54,408 nucleotides of DNA, taken from contig CACYRP010000026.1 in assembly GCA_902776765.1 (NCBI GenBank), forward strand, positions 1 through 54,408, in the 5' to 3' direction. The notes under the pieces are model-generated. The model searched no databases. It saw nothing but the letters and a program-made list of their open reading frames with translations, and was not told the DNA's origin. This DNA comes from Fibrobacter succinogenes. Its GTDB lineage: Bacteria > Fibrobacterota > Fibrobacteria > Fibrobacterales > Fibrobacteraceae. Positions 15,408 to 24,334 of this stretch are shown in pieces (the first letter of the stretch is position 1; each line of letters opens with the position of its first letter). The position numbers were made by a program, and so were the translations under genes.

Positions 15408-17177
15408 TTAAGGCAATGCCGGCAAGTTCGGCATCAGTTGTTCTAAATCGTTTGGACCACTTTTGATTTTCAACGTATCAATTGGGGAACGCCATGCAGA
15501 GCCAAAACTAAAGGGATTCAGAGAACCGCCATTCGGAAGTCCGGTCCCTTTATCTGCATAATAATAGTCAATAATATAGCCGCCTTCAACAAGGTCGTTA
15601 AACGAGAACACCCCGTAAGAAGAACACTTTGCAAATTCGTACTTACCCGTCTCTACAGACTTGAGGCGAACAACAGCACCCGCTTTTGCACCAGGAATTT
15701 TACCCACCATCGAAGCCAACTTCAATTTGGAAATCGTCTCGAACGTGAGCTTATTTTCGTACTTTGTCGTAATCACGGTATCACGGACACCATTGCTATC
15801 GGCCTTTGCCAAAGTCGTATCGGGATACCCGCGCAACAGGCTGAACTTGGAATCTGTCGGCCACGGGACATCACGCTTTACAAGATAGCGGACCGGATCG
15901 ATTTTTTTCACAGAAACTTGCGCTGTATCTTTATTTTCGACAATAAAAAACATGTCTTTCAAGGAATCGAGAACAGGCTTGTTATAGATTACAATCAAAG
16001 AATCATGCGGGAACGCATTTTTCGACTTACCCGTCACCTGCACCGTCTGGATTTTTGGAGCGAGCGTATCGGCCTCCATTTCTTTCCATTCAATTTCGGC
16101 ATAGTTCCTTGCGGTATCTAAAGCACGGGAAAGCGAATCCTTTCCGGTACGGCAAATAAACTTGTACAAGACTTCGTCTTTGGGTTTTGGATCAAAGTAA
16201 AAACGCGGAGCATTCGAAGTTCCAAGATACACGAGCCGCGGGTAAAGCGTATCACCATCCGACGAAACAAGATAGCAGTTGGAAGTATCCGCAAAAGCGG
16301 AGTCAAAATAGACACGGCGCGTAAAGTTCGCTTCAAGCACGTCCTTGAATGGCTGCGTTACGTTATCCAGTTCCATCAACGAAGTGTCCTGGTCCGCAAG
16401 AGCAATCCAAAGCATGTCTTGAGTCAATTCATTCAAGAGCAAATCCGAAATCCAGACACCCGCAAGTTCCGAAGACGGTTCAATCTTATGGTTTCCATTC
16501 CCATCGACAAACGCGACAACGCGATAACGCCCGGCCTTAAGCCCTGTAAACGTGAAGTTTCCAATGCTATCGGCCGCCGTGATGTAAAGCGGTTCTTCTT
16601 TTGTAAGCATCGGGAGCGAATCCAGCACATGCGTGACCGTATCGCGATACTTTTCAAGATAGCGCTTGGATTCACGTTCGGCGCCCATCAAATAAAGGCC
16701 CACACTCGGGTAGTTCTTTTTGCGGATAAGAGAATCCGGCACCATCACGCGACCGGAAAGCGTCAAAGAGTCAATGGTCGCTCCCGTCGAGAAGACAACC
16801 TGGAACGGTTTTGCCAGCGCATTCCCGCGCAAGTCCTTGATGCCGCCCGCAAACGTAACGGTATAAGTCGTTCCCGTATCGAGTTCTGCACGCGAATAAA
16901 CTTCGAGCATCTTGCCATGTACTTCGTAACGCAACTTCTTTTCAATCGGGGGCGAGATGGAAATAGCACCACGCGGAATCGAGGCGTTAATCCATTCATC
17001 GAATTCCAATTTCACATAAAGTTCATTCGGATGATTTGCAGTCTTTGGCGCAGGAGACACCGCCGCAACACGCGGCGGCAACTTGTCTTCGGGACCACCC
17101 GAAGGAGCCACTTGCGTTGCGCAAGCAGCTATCATCAGGCATGACGCCAAGAAATATGCAACCTTCAAGAACTTCAT
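15408..17177 (-). CDS. Ig-like (Big_5) domain lipoprotein
   Basis: 589 aa. Signal LASCLMIAAC with lipobox Cys near residue 19. Then an SbsA/Big_5 Ig-like domain: PPRVAAVSPAPKTANHP, LEFDEWIN, ISPPIEKKL, YTVTFAGGIKDLRGNALAKP. This N-terminal layout (CATQVAPSGGPEDKLPP) is common to a lipoprotein family of the Bacteroidota/Fibrobacterota group. A SpaA/carboxypeptidase-regulatory-like repeat follows (ADSIGNFTFTGLKAGRYRV). Likely outer membrane, structural or envelope assembly. ATG 17177 is 2 bp after the signal peptidase stop; a GTG at 17183 would overlap it by 4 nt. Coupling to signal peptidase I suggests envelope biogenesis, but the role is unknown. Confidence 0.78.
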   Translation of the reverse strand: MKFLKVAYFLASCLMIAACATQVAPSGGPEDKLPPRVAAVSPAPKTANHPNELYVKLEFDEWINASIPRGAISISPPIEKKLRYEVHGKMLEVYSRAELDTGTTYTVTFAGGIKDLRGNALAKPFQVVFSTGATIDSLTLSGRVMVPDSLIRKKNYPSVGLYLMGAERESKRYLEKYRDTVTHVLDSLPMLTKEEPLYITAADSIGNFTFTGLKAGRYRVVAFVDGNGNHKIEPSSELAGVWISDLLLNELTQDMLWIALADQDTSLMELDNVTQPFKDVLEANFTRRVYFDSAFADTSNCYLVSSDGDTLYPRLVYLGTSNAPRFYFDPKPKDEVLYKFICRTGKDSLSRALDTARNYAEIEWKEMEADTLAPKIQTVQVTGKSKNAFPHDSLIVIYNKPVLDSLKDMFFIVENKDTAQVSVKKIDPVRYLVKRDVPWPTDSKFSLLRGYPDTTLAKADSNGVRDTVITTKYENKLTFETISKLKLASMVGKIPGAKAGAVVRLKSVETGKYEFAKCSSYGVFSFNDLVEGGYIIDYYYADKGTGLPNGGSLNPFSFGSAWRSPIDTLKIKSGPNDLEQLMPNLPALP

Positions 17178-17179
17178 TC

Positions 17180-18529
17180 TCACTTAATCAAATCAATAAT
17201 CTTGCCAATGCGGGTGAATCGAACGCGGAACGGAATGCGCCACCAAGTCCATGGTTTGCCAAGGGCAAACTTTCCATCATCGTTTTCGAACGAGAAGTAA
17301 ATGACAAAAGCCTTTGCACGGATGTTGCGCAACGAGACAAGTCCCCAATAACGGCTATCGGCGGAATTATCGCGGTTGTCGCCCATCATAAAGTACTGCG
17401 GGTACTTCACGACATAGCGATCAATCTTTTCAGAACCGAGATACAAATTGCGCTGGATTTCGAAATGAGACTTTTCCACAACTTCAGCGGAGTCCGTAGA
17501 ATCCTGAACCGGCACCGCCACATTCAAGCGCTTCACGTTGCCATCAAGATCCTGAAGGATGGAACCTTCAAAGGACACGTAACTCACAGGGCGGGTAAAG
17601 CCGCGATTCAAATCAGGATCGTGCGGGTCAATCATCGGCAAAAAGCCAATCTTCGCTAGTTCCCTGAAATAGTTGAACGGCATCGCGCCAGACAACGTAT
17701 CGCCAAGTGTAAGTCGCTGTTGAATTATGGTCTGGTTTCTCGAAAGCATCGCATTCAGCAAGAGAGCGCGATCATTTTCGACCGGAAATCTAAAATCGTT
17801 GAACACGTAATTGTTGTTTTCGCGGCCATTGCGCAAAAGCGAGAGTTCCAGCCGTACGGAAGAATCCGGATTTTCCTGAGCCACGAGCGAACGCAACCAC
17901 CAAAGTTTAATCATCGAAATAGAATCGACATACAGCGTATCGCCCACAGAAGGCACTACAAACTCTTCGACTTCATCTCGCGGCGAAAGCGTACGAACAT
18001 TCGCCGTCCACTTCCCGAATGCCGGGAGGGAATCCTGACGCTTGCCATTCAAGAAAAGCCTACCACCATGAACAGCCACTCTATCGCCGCTCACGGCAAC
18101 GCAACGTTTGATGTAATCCTTCGGACCATCGGCATAATGCACCAAATGCGGCTGCCCCTTTTCGGGTTCGTGGTCCCAATAGTAATTGCCCAGCATAAGC
18201 GCATTGAACAAATGCGTATAGCGTTTGGGATTGTTATCGGGATATTCCGGTTCGCCAGGATAACGGAAAATAACGACATCGCCGTGCTTGGGTTCTGCGT
18301 ATCCCGGGAAGTTCTGGTTCGAGAATGGAATCGGGGAACCATAAGTAAACTTGAGCCCCAGCAAAAAGTCGCCTGTCTTAAGCGAATCTTCCATAGAGCC
18401 GCTCGGAATCTGGAACGCCTGGATGACGTACTGAATAACGATTAATGCAAGGATGACCGGTACAATGACTTCACGTGTAAAAGATTTAAGAAACTTCTTT
18501 ACGTTTTTTTTCGGAGATGTCTGTTCCAT
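17180..18529 (-). CDS. lepB: Signal peptidase I with large insertion
   Basis: 449 aa. Single N-terminal TM (VIVPVILALIVIQYVI), box B QIPSGSMEDSLKTGDFL (Ser45 nucleophile), box D YIKRCVAVSGDRV (Lys141 general base) and box E MMGDNRDNSADSRYWG: a complete catalytic Ser/Lys dyad. Between boxes D and E lies an unusually long insert of about 200 residues (typical bacterial LepB is 180-330 aa in total); longer forms occur in Bacteroidota. The start is ATG 18529 because GGGAG lies 7 nt before it, rather than TTG 18541. It cleaves signal peptides of the many secreted proteins here. It sits between a LytTR regulator and an Ig lipoprotein with almost no gaps. Confidence 0.93.
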   Translation of the reverse strand: MEQTSPKKNVKKFLKSFTREVIVPVILALIVIQYVIQAFQIPSGSMEDSLKTGDFLLGLKFTYGSPIPFSNQNFPGYAEPKHGDVVIFRYPGEPEYPDNNPKRYTHLFNALMLGNYYWDHEPEKGQPHLVHYADGPKDYIKRCVAVSGDRVAVHGGRLFLNGKRQDSLPAFGKWTANVRTLSPRDEVEEFVVPSVGDTLYVDSISMIKLWWLRSLVAQENPDSSVRLELSLLRNGRENNNYVFNDFRFPVENDRALLLNAMLSRNQTIIQQRLTLGDTLSGAMPFNYFRELAKIGFLPMIDPHDPDLNRGFTRPVSYVSFEGSILQDLDGNVKRLNVAVPVQDSTDSAEVVEKSHFEIQRNLYLGSEKIDRYVVKYPQYFMMGDNRDNSADSRYWGLVSLRNIRAKAFVIYFSFENDDGKFALGKPWTWWRIPFRVRFTRIGKIIDLIK

Positions 18530-18541
18530 CAATACTCCCAA

Positions 18542-19306
18542 TTACAAACTCTTGACCGTTTTCACAAAATTACGGCTTACTGTAATCTGCGTCTTGTTCT
18601 TGTCACGAAGCACAACGCAAAGGCGCCCGCTATCCGTCTTACGGATTTCAGAGATATAATCAATCGCCACCAAATGCGCACGGTGGACTCGAACGAACTG
18701 GCTCGGGTCAAGCCGCTTTTCCAATTCCACAAGTGTAAGGTCAATAATGTACTGCGACGTGGTCGTGTAAGCCGTCGTGTACTTTTCTTCACTCTGGAAT
18801 CGAATGACCTCGTCCATGTTCACAAGCAAAATGCGATCGGGTTGCTTGACCTGCAATCGCTGCATATAAAGGCCGCTCGCGCTCATCATTTCTTTGAACT
18901 TGTCCCACGAGAAATCTGCCGGAACGCCCTGCCCGGCTTGTTGCGGCATGCGCTTGCGGAGCTTCGCCATCGTAGCCTGCAAACGCTCGGGATCAATCGG
19001 CTTCAACAGATAATCAACGACATTCTCTTCGTAAGCACGAAGAGCAAAGTTATCGTAAGCCGTCGTAAACACGATGAGCGGAATATCATCTTCGTTCAGA
19101 GTTTTCAACACTTCAAAAGCATCCATGTCCGGCATCTGGATATCGAGAAAAATGACATCCGGATCGAGTTCACGAATCTTCTCAATCGTCTGCGCACCAG
19201 AAGACGCTTCGCCCAAAATTTCAATTTCGCCCGAATAAGTTTCGAGCAGGGAACGCATGCGCACGCGTGCTAGTGGTTCGTCATCGGCAATTAAGGCAGT
19301 AAACAT
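18542..19306 (-). CDS. LytTR-family response regulator
   Basis: 254 aa. Receiver domain 1-120: acidic pocket in ALIADDEPLARVRMR, phospho-acceptor in VIFLDIQMPDMD (Asp near 55), TTAYDNFALRAYEENVVDYLLKP with the conserved Thr/Lys. C-terminal LytTR DNA-binding domain (about 155-254): YTTAYTTTSQYIIDLTL, FVRVHRAHLVAIDYI, ITVSRNFVKTVKSL. No partner histidine kinase lies in this window, so it is an orphan here. It starts 12 bp after the NlpE-like gene and ends 12 bp before lepB. LytTR regulators often control surface or extracellular functions; its targets are unknown. Confidence 0.93.
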   Translation of the reverse strand: MFTALIADDEPLARVRMRSLLETYSGEIEILGEASSGAQTIEKIRELDPDVIFLDIQMPDMDAFEVLKTLNEDDIPLIVFTTAYDNFALRAYEENVVDYLLKPIDPERLQATMAKLRKRMPQQAGQGVPADFSWDKFKEMMSASGLYMQRLQVKQPDRILLVNMDEVIRFQSEEKYTTAYTTTSQYIIDLTLVELEKRLDPSQFVRVHRAHLVAIDYISEIRKTDSGRLCVVLRDKNKTQITVSRNFVKTVKSL

Positions 19307-19318
19307 ATTATCAAACTC

Positions 19319-19747
19319 TTACTTTTTAAATTTCTTATAAAAACGAATTAGCACCGCTTTTACGCCATCGGCATCGCGATATACATCACCAAACTTCATA
19401 AAAGCCAAATTTCCAACCTTATCACGCTTAAAATCCCAACGAACCGAATTGTCAGAAAGGCTCAACTTCACAATGCTATCGGCATACACAAACGTCCCGC
19501 GGAGCGTATCAACACTCACTGAATCCTTCATGATAGATTCAACCACCACGGCCTTGCCGTCGTTGAGCAAGTCCATATCCACAACACGCTGTTTACAATT
19601 TTCACAGGGCAAAATGCCCGAATAGAAGCCAAAGACATCCGCTGGGATTTCTACAGGCGGCAAATCAGGAAGAGGCTCCGATTTTTGATCGGAACAACCT
19701 ATAAAAAGTCCACACAGCATTGCTGTTAGCGCACAGGCATACTTCAT
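19319..19747 (-). CDS. NlpE-like lipoprotein
   Basis: 142 aa from ATG 19747 (an upstream GTG/ATG frame adds 11 residues that spoil the signal). Signal LTAMLCGLFIGC, lipobox Cys. The motif DVFGFYSGILPCENCKQR matches the N-terminal NlpE domain (YxGxLPCADC), with its CxxC, and is followed by an NlpE-like beta strand series (MDLLNDGKAVVVE). E. coli NlpE senses surface contact and copper for Cpx; here only the N-terminal domain is present. Placement directly before a LytTR response regulator is suggestive of envelope-stress signalling, which is inference. Confidence 0.75.
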   Translation of the reverse strand: MKYACALTAMLCGLFIGCSDQKSEPLPDLPPVEIPADVFGFYSGILPCENCKQRVVDMDLLNDGKAVVVESIMKDSVSVDTLRGTFVYADSIVKLSLSDNSVRWDFKRDKVGNLAFMKFGDVYRDADGVKAVLIRFYKKFKK

Positions 19748-19793
19748 GCATAATAATCTAAAAAATTTCGGACAAGACAAATGGAAGGCTACA

Positions 19794-20699
19794 CTAAAAA
19801 CCGGTCGAATAGACCAATCTAAAGCCGAGAGTCAATTTGGAGTGAGTCGGGTCAAGCTTTTCGCGTTCTTTGGGGTCAAGTGCGGTTACCTTGTCCGACC
19901 AGCCACCACCACGAACAACGCGATATTCGCCCATCTGTGGACCTGAGTAATTATCGCTTTTATTTTTCGGATAAGCGTCATACCAGTCATTGACCCATTC
20001 GGCAACGTTACCGGCCATATCGTAAAGGCCAAAACCATTCGGCAACTTTTGAGCCACCACATCAGGACCAGCAGTTTGTCCGTAATATGCGTACTTAGAA
20101 GCGACATCGGTGTCCCAATAATAGGTTGTCGAAGTACCACCATGAGCAGCAACTTCCCATTCATTTTCTGTCGGGAGACGGATAGAAGCGGCAGAGTAAT
20201 TTATTTCTAAATCCACGAGAATCGAATCACCGGCAATGGACTTGTAGACGTAGGCCGTATCAAGGCCTGCAAGTTTCGAGAACGCATTGCAAAAGAGAGC
20301 CGCACGGAACCAGCTCACATTCGAAACGGCAATCGAATCTCCCATCTTAGACTGTTTCGGCAAGCCCTTCATTACAAACTCATAAACTTGCTGGGTCACT
20401 TCCGTCGTGGCCATTGAAAATGAATTTACGCCGAACGAGTTCACACCACGAGTAATTGCAGCCTTGGGAATTTTAACCCAATCGAACATATTAAAAATCG
20501 TGGAATCTACATGCAAAGAATCCTTGCTCGAAGAGGAATTACTTACAACGCTAGACGAGCCACCCTTATCAACAGGAGGAAAGCTACTGCCTTCGACAGC
20601 ATCACCGCTTGCCGTGCATGCCTCAAGCGCAAAAGACGCCCCTAGCGATAACATCGCCACGAACGTCATGCAATGCGGTATGAATGGTTTCAAACGCAT
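19794..20699 (-). CDS. SUMF1/FGE-sulfatase-fold lipoprotein
   Basis: 301 aa. ATG 20699 is preceded by GAGGGGG at a good distance; a GTG two codons earlier is possible. Lipobox LEAC, Ser-rich linker (SSSVVSNSSSSKD), then the formylglycine-generating-enzyme fold: MATTEVTQQVYEFVM, NVSWFRAALFCNAFS, IRLPTENEWEVAAHGG, LPNGFGLYDMAGNVAEWVND, YRVVRGGGWSD, LGFRLVYS. Most bacterial members of this fold at the cell surface bind ligands rather than modify sulfatases, and no sulfatase gene is nearby. The Cys pair used by true FGE is not evident. It follows the M6-like gene after 20 bp. Confidence 0.88.
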   Translation of the reverse strand: MRLKPFIPHCMTFVAMLSLGASFALEACTASGDAVEGSSFPPVDKGGSSSVVSNSSSSKDSLHVDSTIFNMFDWVKIPKAAITRGVNSFGVNSFSMATTEVTQQVYEFVMKGLPKQSKMGDSIAVSNVSWFRAALFCNAFSKLAGLDTAYVYKSIAGDSILVDLEINYSAASIRLPTENEWEVAAHGGTSTTYYWDTDVASKYAYYGQTAGPDVVAQKLPNGFGLYDMAGNVAEWVNDWYDAYPKNKSDNYSGPQMGEYRVVRGGGWSDKVTALDPKEREKLDPTHSKLTLGFRLVYSTGF

Positions 20700-20719
20700 A
20701 GTCACCCCCTCGTCAAAGA

Positions 20720-23700
20720 TTAACGGACAACGCCGACGCGGTAAAGCTTCTGCCTTGTCTTGCCGCTTTCGAACTTGACCTTCAAGCGGGCCGTGTAAAT
20801 ATCCGAACCCAGATTGTGCAAGTCGAGATTAGCTTGATTTACGCCGGCAATGCCATCCGGAATGTCCGTCTTGAATACGCACAAACCAGTGATGTCATAA
20901 AGTTCAAGTCTTACCGTACGCGGCTTTGCGCCCAGTTCCATGCGAACCTTCGCTTCGCCACCACGCACCGGATTCGGGAAAATAAAGAAGTCCGTAATTT
21001 CGTCCCTAGCCTTTATTGCATCAACATCGCCAAGCTTAGATGCATCGAAGAATCCCGTGCGTTCATTGCCTGCAGCCGGGAGCGTCCAAGCGGCGGCGGC
21101 CTTTTCAGCGCCATCGGCAGCCTTGTCCAGACGGAACGCGGTCACGCCCGTTCTGTGGAACGCGTAAAGCTCCGGGCCTTTGGAATTCTTAACAGCATCC
21201 GTCACAAAAATGCTCATCGGTACAGCCTGCTGCAACGAATCCATCGATTCGTAACTGCCAGCCGCAATTGGGAAGCGGTCCGTAACGCGCTTGCCCTTGC
21301 CCGTGTAAGCATAGACCAAACCATTGCTCGACGGCACAAGAATTTCAGGAAGCTTATCGCCCGTCACATCGACTATCAGCGGATCGCTGTGGAATCCCGT
21401 AACAGGCGTACCGCGATTAATCGTCGCCGGGAATCCATCCACCGGAAAGCCAAAGCGGTCAAGCGCATAAACGAGGTTATCGCCCAGGAATACAATTTCC
21501 GGGTATGCATCGCCATTCAAATCGCCGAACGCCATTCCAGAAGTTTCATCATCGAGCCCGCTCGTTCCAGCCGCGCCACGCTTGTAAACGCGCACCCACT
21601 GGGCCTTCTGCTTACCACCTTCGCCAAGCTTAAAGCTAGCGACTGTACCGCGGCTGCCAAGCATCACCGCTTCAACCGTTCCATCACGATCCAGGTCCGT
21701 GCAAGCCACACGGAACGTTTCGTTCTTGGATGCAGCCACTTGTGCAAATCCAGCGTTTTGCTTGCTAAAGCTCGGCTTTGCATCGGCCTTGTTTTCGAGC
21801 GAGAACTTGCGCATAAAGATTTTGCCATCTTCACCCACAACCACGCCATAGTAATCTTGCTTGTCCACCTTGCAAATCGCCATGTCTTGCGGGTGAGCAA
21901 TGCTTTCCGTCGAGGTAAACGTGCGTGTCATTTCATCGGTCAAGTTCACCGTCCAGAATCCGGAATCCGCAGCAAAGAACACATGCGAACTTGCGACAAT
22001 CGGCCCAACCAAAGCAGAACCCACCGCCGGAGCACCAGCAACAGATTTCAGCAAATCCATATCATCTTGCATCGGGACGCCGGCATTAAACGAAGTGCGT
22101 ACCAAATGCTTCTGGTGCAAAGAATAAACACGTTCGCCATCGCTAGCAAGCCCGACAAGCGGTCCGTAGCTTGGGCCAAAACGGTACAGCGGAACATTCA
22201 CAGTCTGATTCTTTTTCGAAACCTGCTTTTGCACCACAGACGTGTCCGACATGTACAACGTATCGCCAAGAGCGTTCATCGCCTGGAGCGTTCCGTCTTC
22301 AGAAGCAAACACAATCGCCTTGCCCGTTTCATCATTTTCGTAATTGACAAATACGGCACCGCGCACAGCATTCGCAAGTCCCACATTCTTCGGGAACTTC
22401 GACTTTTCGATACTTCCATCGTCAATGCTAATCGTTACGCGAATGATTGGTGCTGCAAAGTTGATTACGCTATCACCCATGAATGCATTTGCGGTCCTTT
22501 CAATGCGAGCATCCTTCGGAATTTCCACAGAAATCTTGATTCCCGTATAGCCACCATGCGTCGTCGCGGTATTCGCATAACCCGTCGGCATAATCGGCTT
22601 AGTTGTATCCGGAAAATCCATCGGCATGATAGTCTTGATTGTATCAAGCATCTTGAGAGAATCCTTCTTTTGGTCTTTGGTATAACGCACATGCGGAAGC
22701 AAGTCCGTGCCGCTACCAAAATCGTAGGTATCTTCGCCAAGAGCGTTCTTGAACGACTTGCCAATACTCAAAATGCAATCGGATTCCACGAGCGAAAGCC
22801 CAAACTGATGGTCACGAAATTCATTTCCACCCCAATAGTTTGCAATACCGTACTGGAGTGTTTCGCGCAAATACCAATCGTTCACTTTCCACACGGCAAT
22901 ACCACTTCCCGGGAGACCCGCATCAAAACTGCTCACGCCAAGCACAAGGCCCTCTGCCTTTTTCTTGTTGGGTTCGCACTTGTCCTTGACACAGATGGTA
23001 TCTTGGAATACCGTATAAAGACTATCGACAAGAACTTTTCTTTTCAAAGTCGTATCGTTATTCTGCTTCGCTTCGCCGAGATACACTTCCACCATCCCGT
23101 CCTTAGCCCAGGAACGCTGGCGGTTTTCAATCAAGATATATTCACTAGCACTCAGGGCAACCTTCACGATTTCGGTCCCGAGACCGCTACCCGCCGCAGC
23201 AATATCAACCGTCACCGGATGTCCCGCCGTCGGGCGCACTTCCTTGACATTGGACCAACCCATATAGGCACGTTCCCACGCAGCCGGAAGCACCGGGAAG
23301 AACCCGTTGCCCGCATTGTAGCCAGCAAAGTCCATCATGTCGAAATAGCCCAAGCGAGAAATTCCCTTGGCAGCATCGTAGGTATTCGGCATTCCCAGTT
23401 CACGCCCAATCTGGTTCACCACAAAACCGTTGATACCCCAGTTCAGCCCGTCCTGCGAAGCCGTTTCGCTCACCACCATGATTGATTTGAGCGTATCGAT
23501 CGAGGAACCCTTCAGCACAATACCGTTATTCAGAGAATCCTCCGAAATTACTACTCCCGGCAGGGAATCAGGCAAATAGGTCCAATAAACCCCAGAAACA
23601 AAACTATCCCAAAAATCGCCCGGAGTGTTAGCCCCCTTCGTTCCCAGGCTACCTCCATCCACAAGACTGCTTGCACCGGCATGTGCAATCATGAACGAGC

Positions 23701-24196
23701 GCTTTGTATTTGGATTTTTAGAAAGCGGAATATTGAACGGAGAATCCTTCGAGCCATGAGCCTTCATCACTGCATCGTACACAAAGCGCAAGTAATCGCA
23801 TGTGCGCGCAGAATCATACTCGGCAGCCTTTTCGTCCTTCATCCTCTGGGTACGATTGTAATCAATCATCTGCTTGTCGAGCGTGTAAACCGTCGGGATA
23901 ATACTATCCTTGATGACAAGTTCGCCACCACTAGCCGCCTTGTAATAGGCATTCGCAAAGCCCAAGTGCTTTTTCCAATAATGGACGCTCTTGCGGCTCC
24001 CCGACGGATCGAGATAGTAAGTCGCCGTATCGGAATCGAACAGGCCTGTTCCCGTCGTAAGCGAGTTATCTTTCGGATATTCTTCCTTGAACTGCACGCG
24101 CAATACGAAAACTTCAAGAGTATCAACGGCATGCGCCAAAGACGTTAAGGACAGCACACCTAAAAACAATGCGAAAAGCTTGGCATTTAACTTCAT
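20720..24196 (-). CDS. Secreted M6-like metalloprotease homologue lacking HExxH, with beta-propeller-like repeats and C-terminal sorting-like domain
   Basis: 1158 aa. Signal peptide KLFALFLGVLSLTSLAHA. Residues 28-320 follow the immune-inhibitor-A (M6) layout: FVLRVQFKEEYP, SRKSVHYWKKHLGFANAYY near the propeptide boundary, and YFDMMDFAGYNAG resembling the Met-turn region. At the zinc site, where M6 enzymes have HEFGH before LGLPDLYD, this protein reads NQIGRELGMPNTYD (261-274), so both zinc-ligand His are gone and it is predicted inactive. Later come FG-GAP/VCBS-like units (FGDLNGDAYPEIVFLG, VDVTGDKLPEILVPS) and a C-terminal domain (FFIFPNPVRGGEAKVRM to the end) like T9SS type-A sorting domains. 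Probably a surface-bound scaffold or binding protein. A TACTTTTG promoter element lies 12 nt upstream. Confidence 0.82.
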   Translation of the reverse strand: MKLNAKLFALFLGVLSLTSLAHAVDTLEVFVLRVQFKEEYPKDNSLTTGTGLFDSDTATYYLDPSGSRKSVHYWKKHLGFANAYYKAASGGELVIKDSIIPTVYTLDKQMIDYNRTQRMKDEKAAEYDSARTCDYLRFVYDAVMKAHGSKDSPFNIPLSKNPNTKRSFMIAHAGASSLVDGGSLGTKGANTPGDFWDSFVSGVYWTYLPDSLPGVVISEDSLNNGIVLKGSSIDTLKSIMVVSETASQDGLNWGINGFVVNQIGRELGMPNTYDAAKGISRLGYFDMMDFAGYNAGNGFFPVLPAAWERAYMGWSNVKEVRPTAGHPVTVDIAAAGSGLGTEIVKVALSASEYILIENRQRSWAKDGMVEVYLGEAKQNNDTTLKRKVLVDSLYTVFQDTICVKDKCEPNKKKAEGLVLGVSSFDAGLPGSGIAVWKVNDWYLRETLQYGIANYWGGNEFRDHQFGLSLVESDCILSIGKSFKNALGEDTYDFGSGTDLLPHVRYTKDQKKDSLKMLDTIKTIMPMDFPDTTKPIMPTGYANTATTHGGYTGIKISVEIPKDARIERTANAFMGDSVINFAAPIIRVTISIDDGSIEKSKFPKNVGLANAVRGAVFVNYENDETGKAIVFASEDGTLQAMNALGDTLYMSDTSVVQKQVSKKNQTVNVPLYRFGPSYGPLVGLASDGERVYSLHQKHLVRTSFNAGVPMQDDMDLLKSVAGAPAVGSALVGPIVASSHVFFAADSGFWTVNLTDEMTRTFTSTESIAHPQDMAICKVDKQDYYGVVVGEDGKIFMRKFSLENKADAKPSFSKQNAGFAQVAASKNETFRVACTDLDRDGTVEAVMLGSRGTVASFKLGEGGKQKAQWVRVYKRGAAGTSGLDDETSGMAFGDLNGDAYPEIVFLGDNLVYALDRFGFPVDGFPATINRGTPVTGFHSDPLIVDVTGDKLPEILVPSSNGLVYAYTGKGKRVTDRFPIAAGSYESMDSLQQAVPMSIFVTDAVKNSKGPELYAFHRTGVTAFRLDKAADGAEKAAAAWTLPAAGNERTGFFDASKLGDVDAIKARDEITDFFIFPNPVRGGEAKVRMELGAKPRTVRLELYDITGLCVFKTDIPDGIAGVNQANLDLHNLGSDIYTARLKVKFESGKTRQKLYRVGVVR

Positions 24197-24208
24197 AGTT
24201 ATAATTTA

Positions 24209-24216
24209 CAAAAGTA
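24209..24216 (-). promoter_or_regulatory. TACTTTTG promoter element of the M6-like gene
   Basis: Minus strand TACTTTTG, 12 nt before ATG 24196, matching TAnnTTTG. It could drive the whole 24.2-12.7 kb run, whose gene gaps are all under 25 bp. The rest of the 138-bp spacer (24197-24334) is low-complexity repeats of acagtt/gttagc type. Confidence 0.5.
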
Positions 24217-24334
24217 GACAGTTGACAGTTAGCCGTTAGCAGTTAAAACAGACTAAAAAAGACAAAAGTCGTTAGGGAAAGACCGGTAATGACGATATCG
24301 GCAGTCCATTTCATTCGCCGATGGCGCCCTTTGC

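Noticed and set aside
20816..23485. 889-aa open frame on the plus strand
   Set aside because: Antisense to the M6-like gene, which has signal peptide, domains and sorting end; the plus-strand product is Arg/His-rich with no domain.
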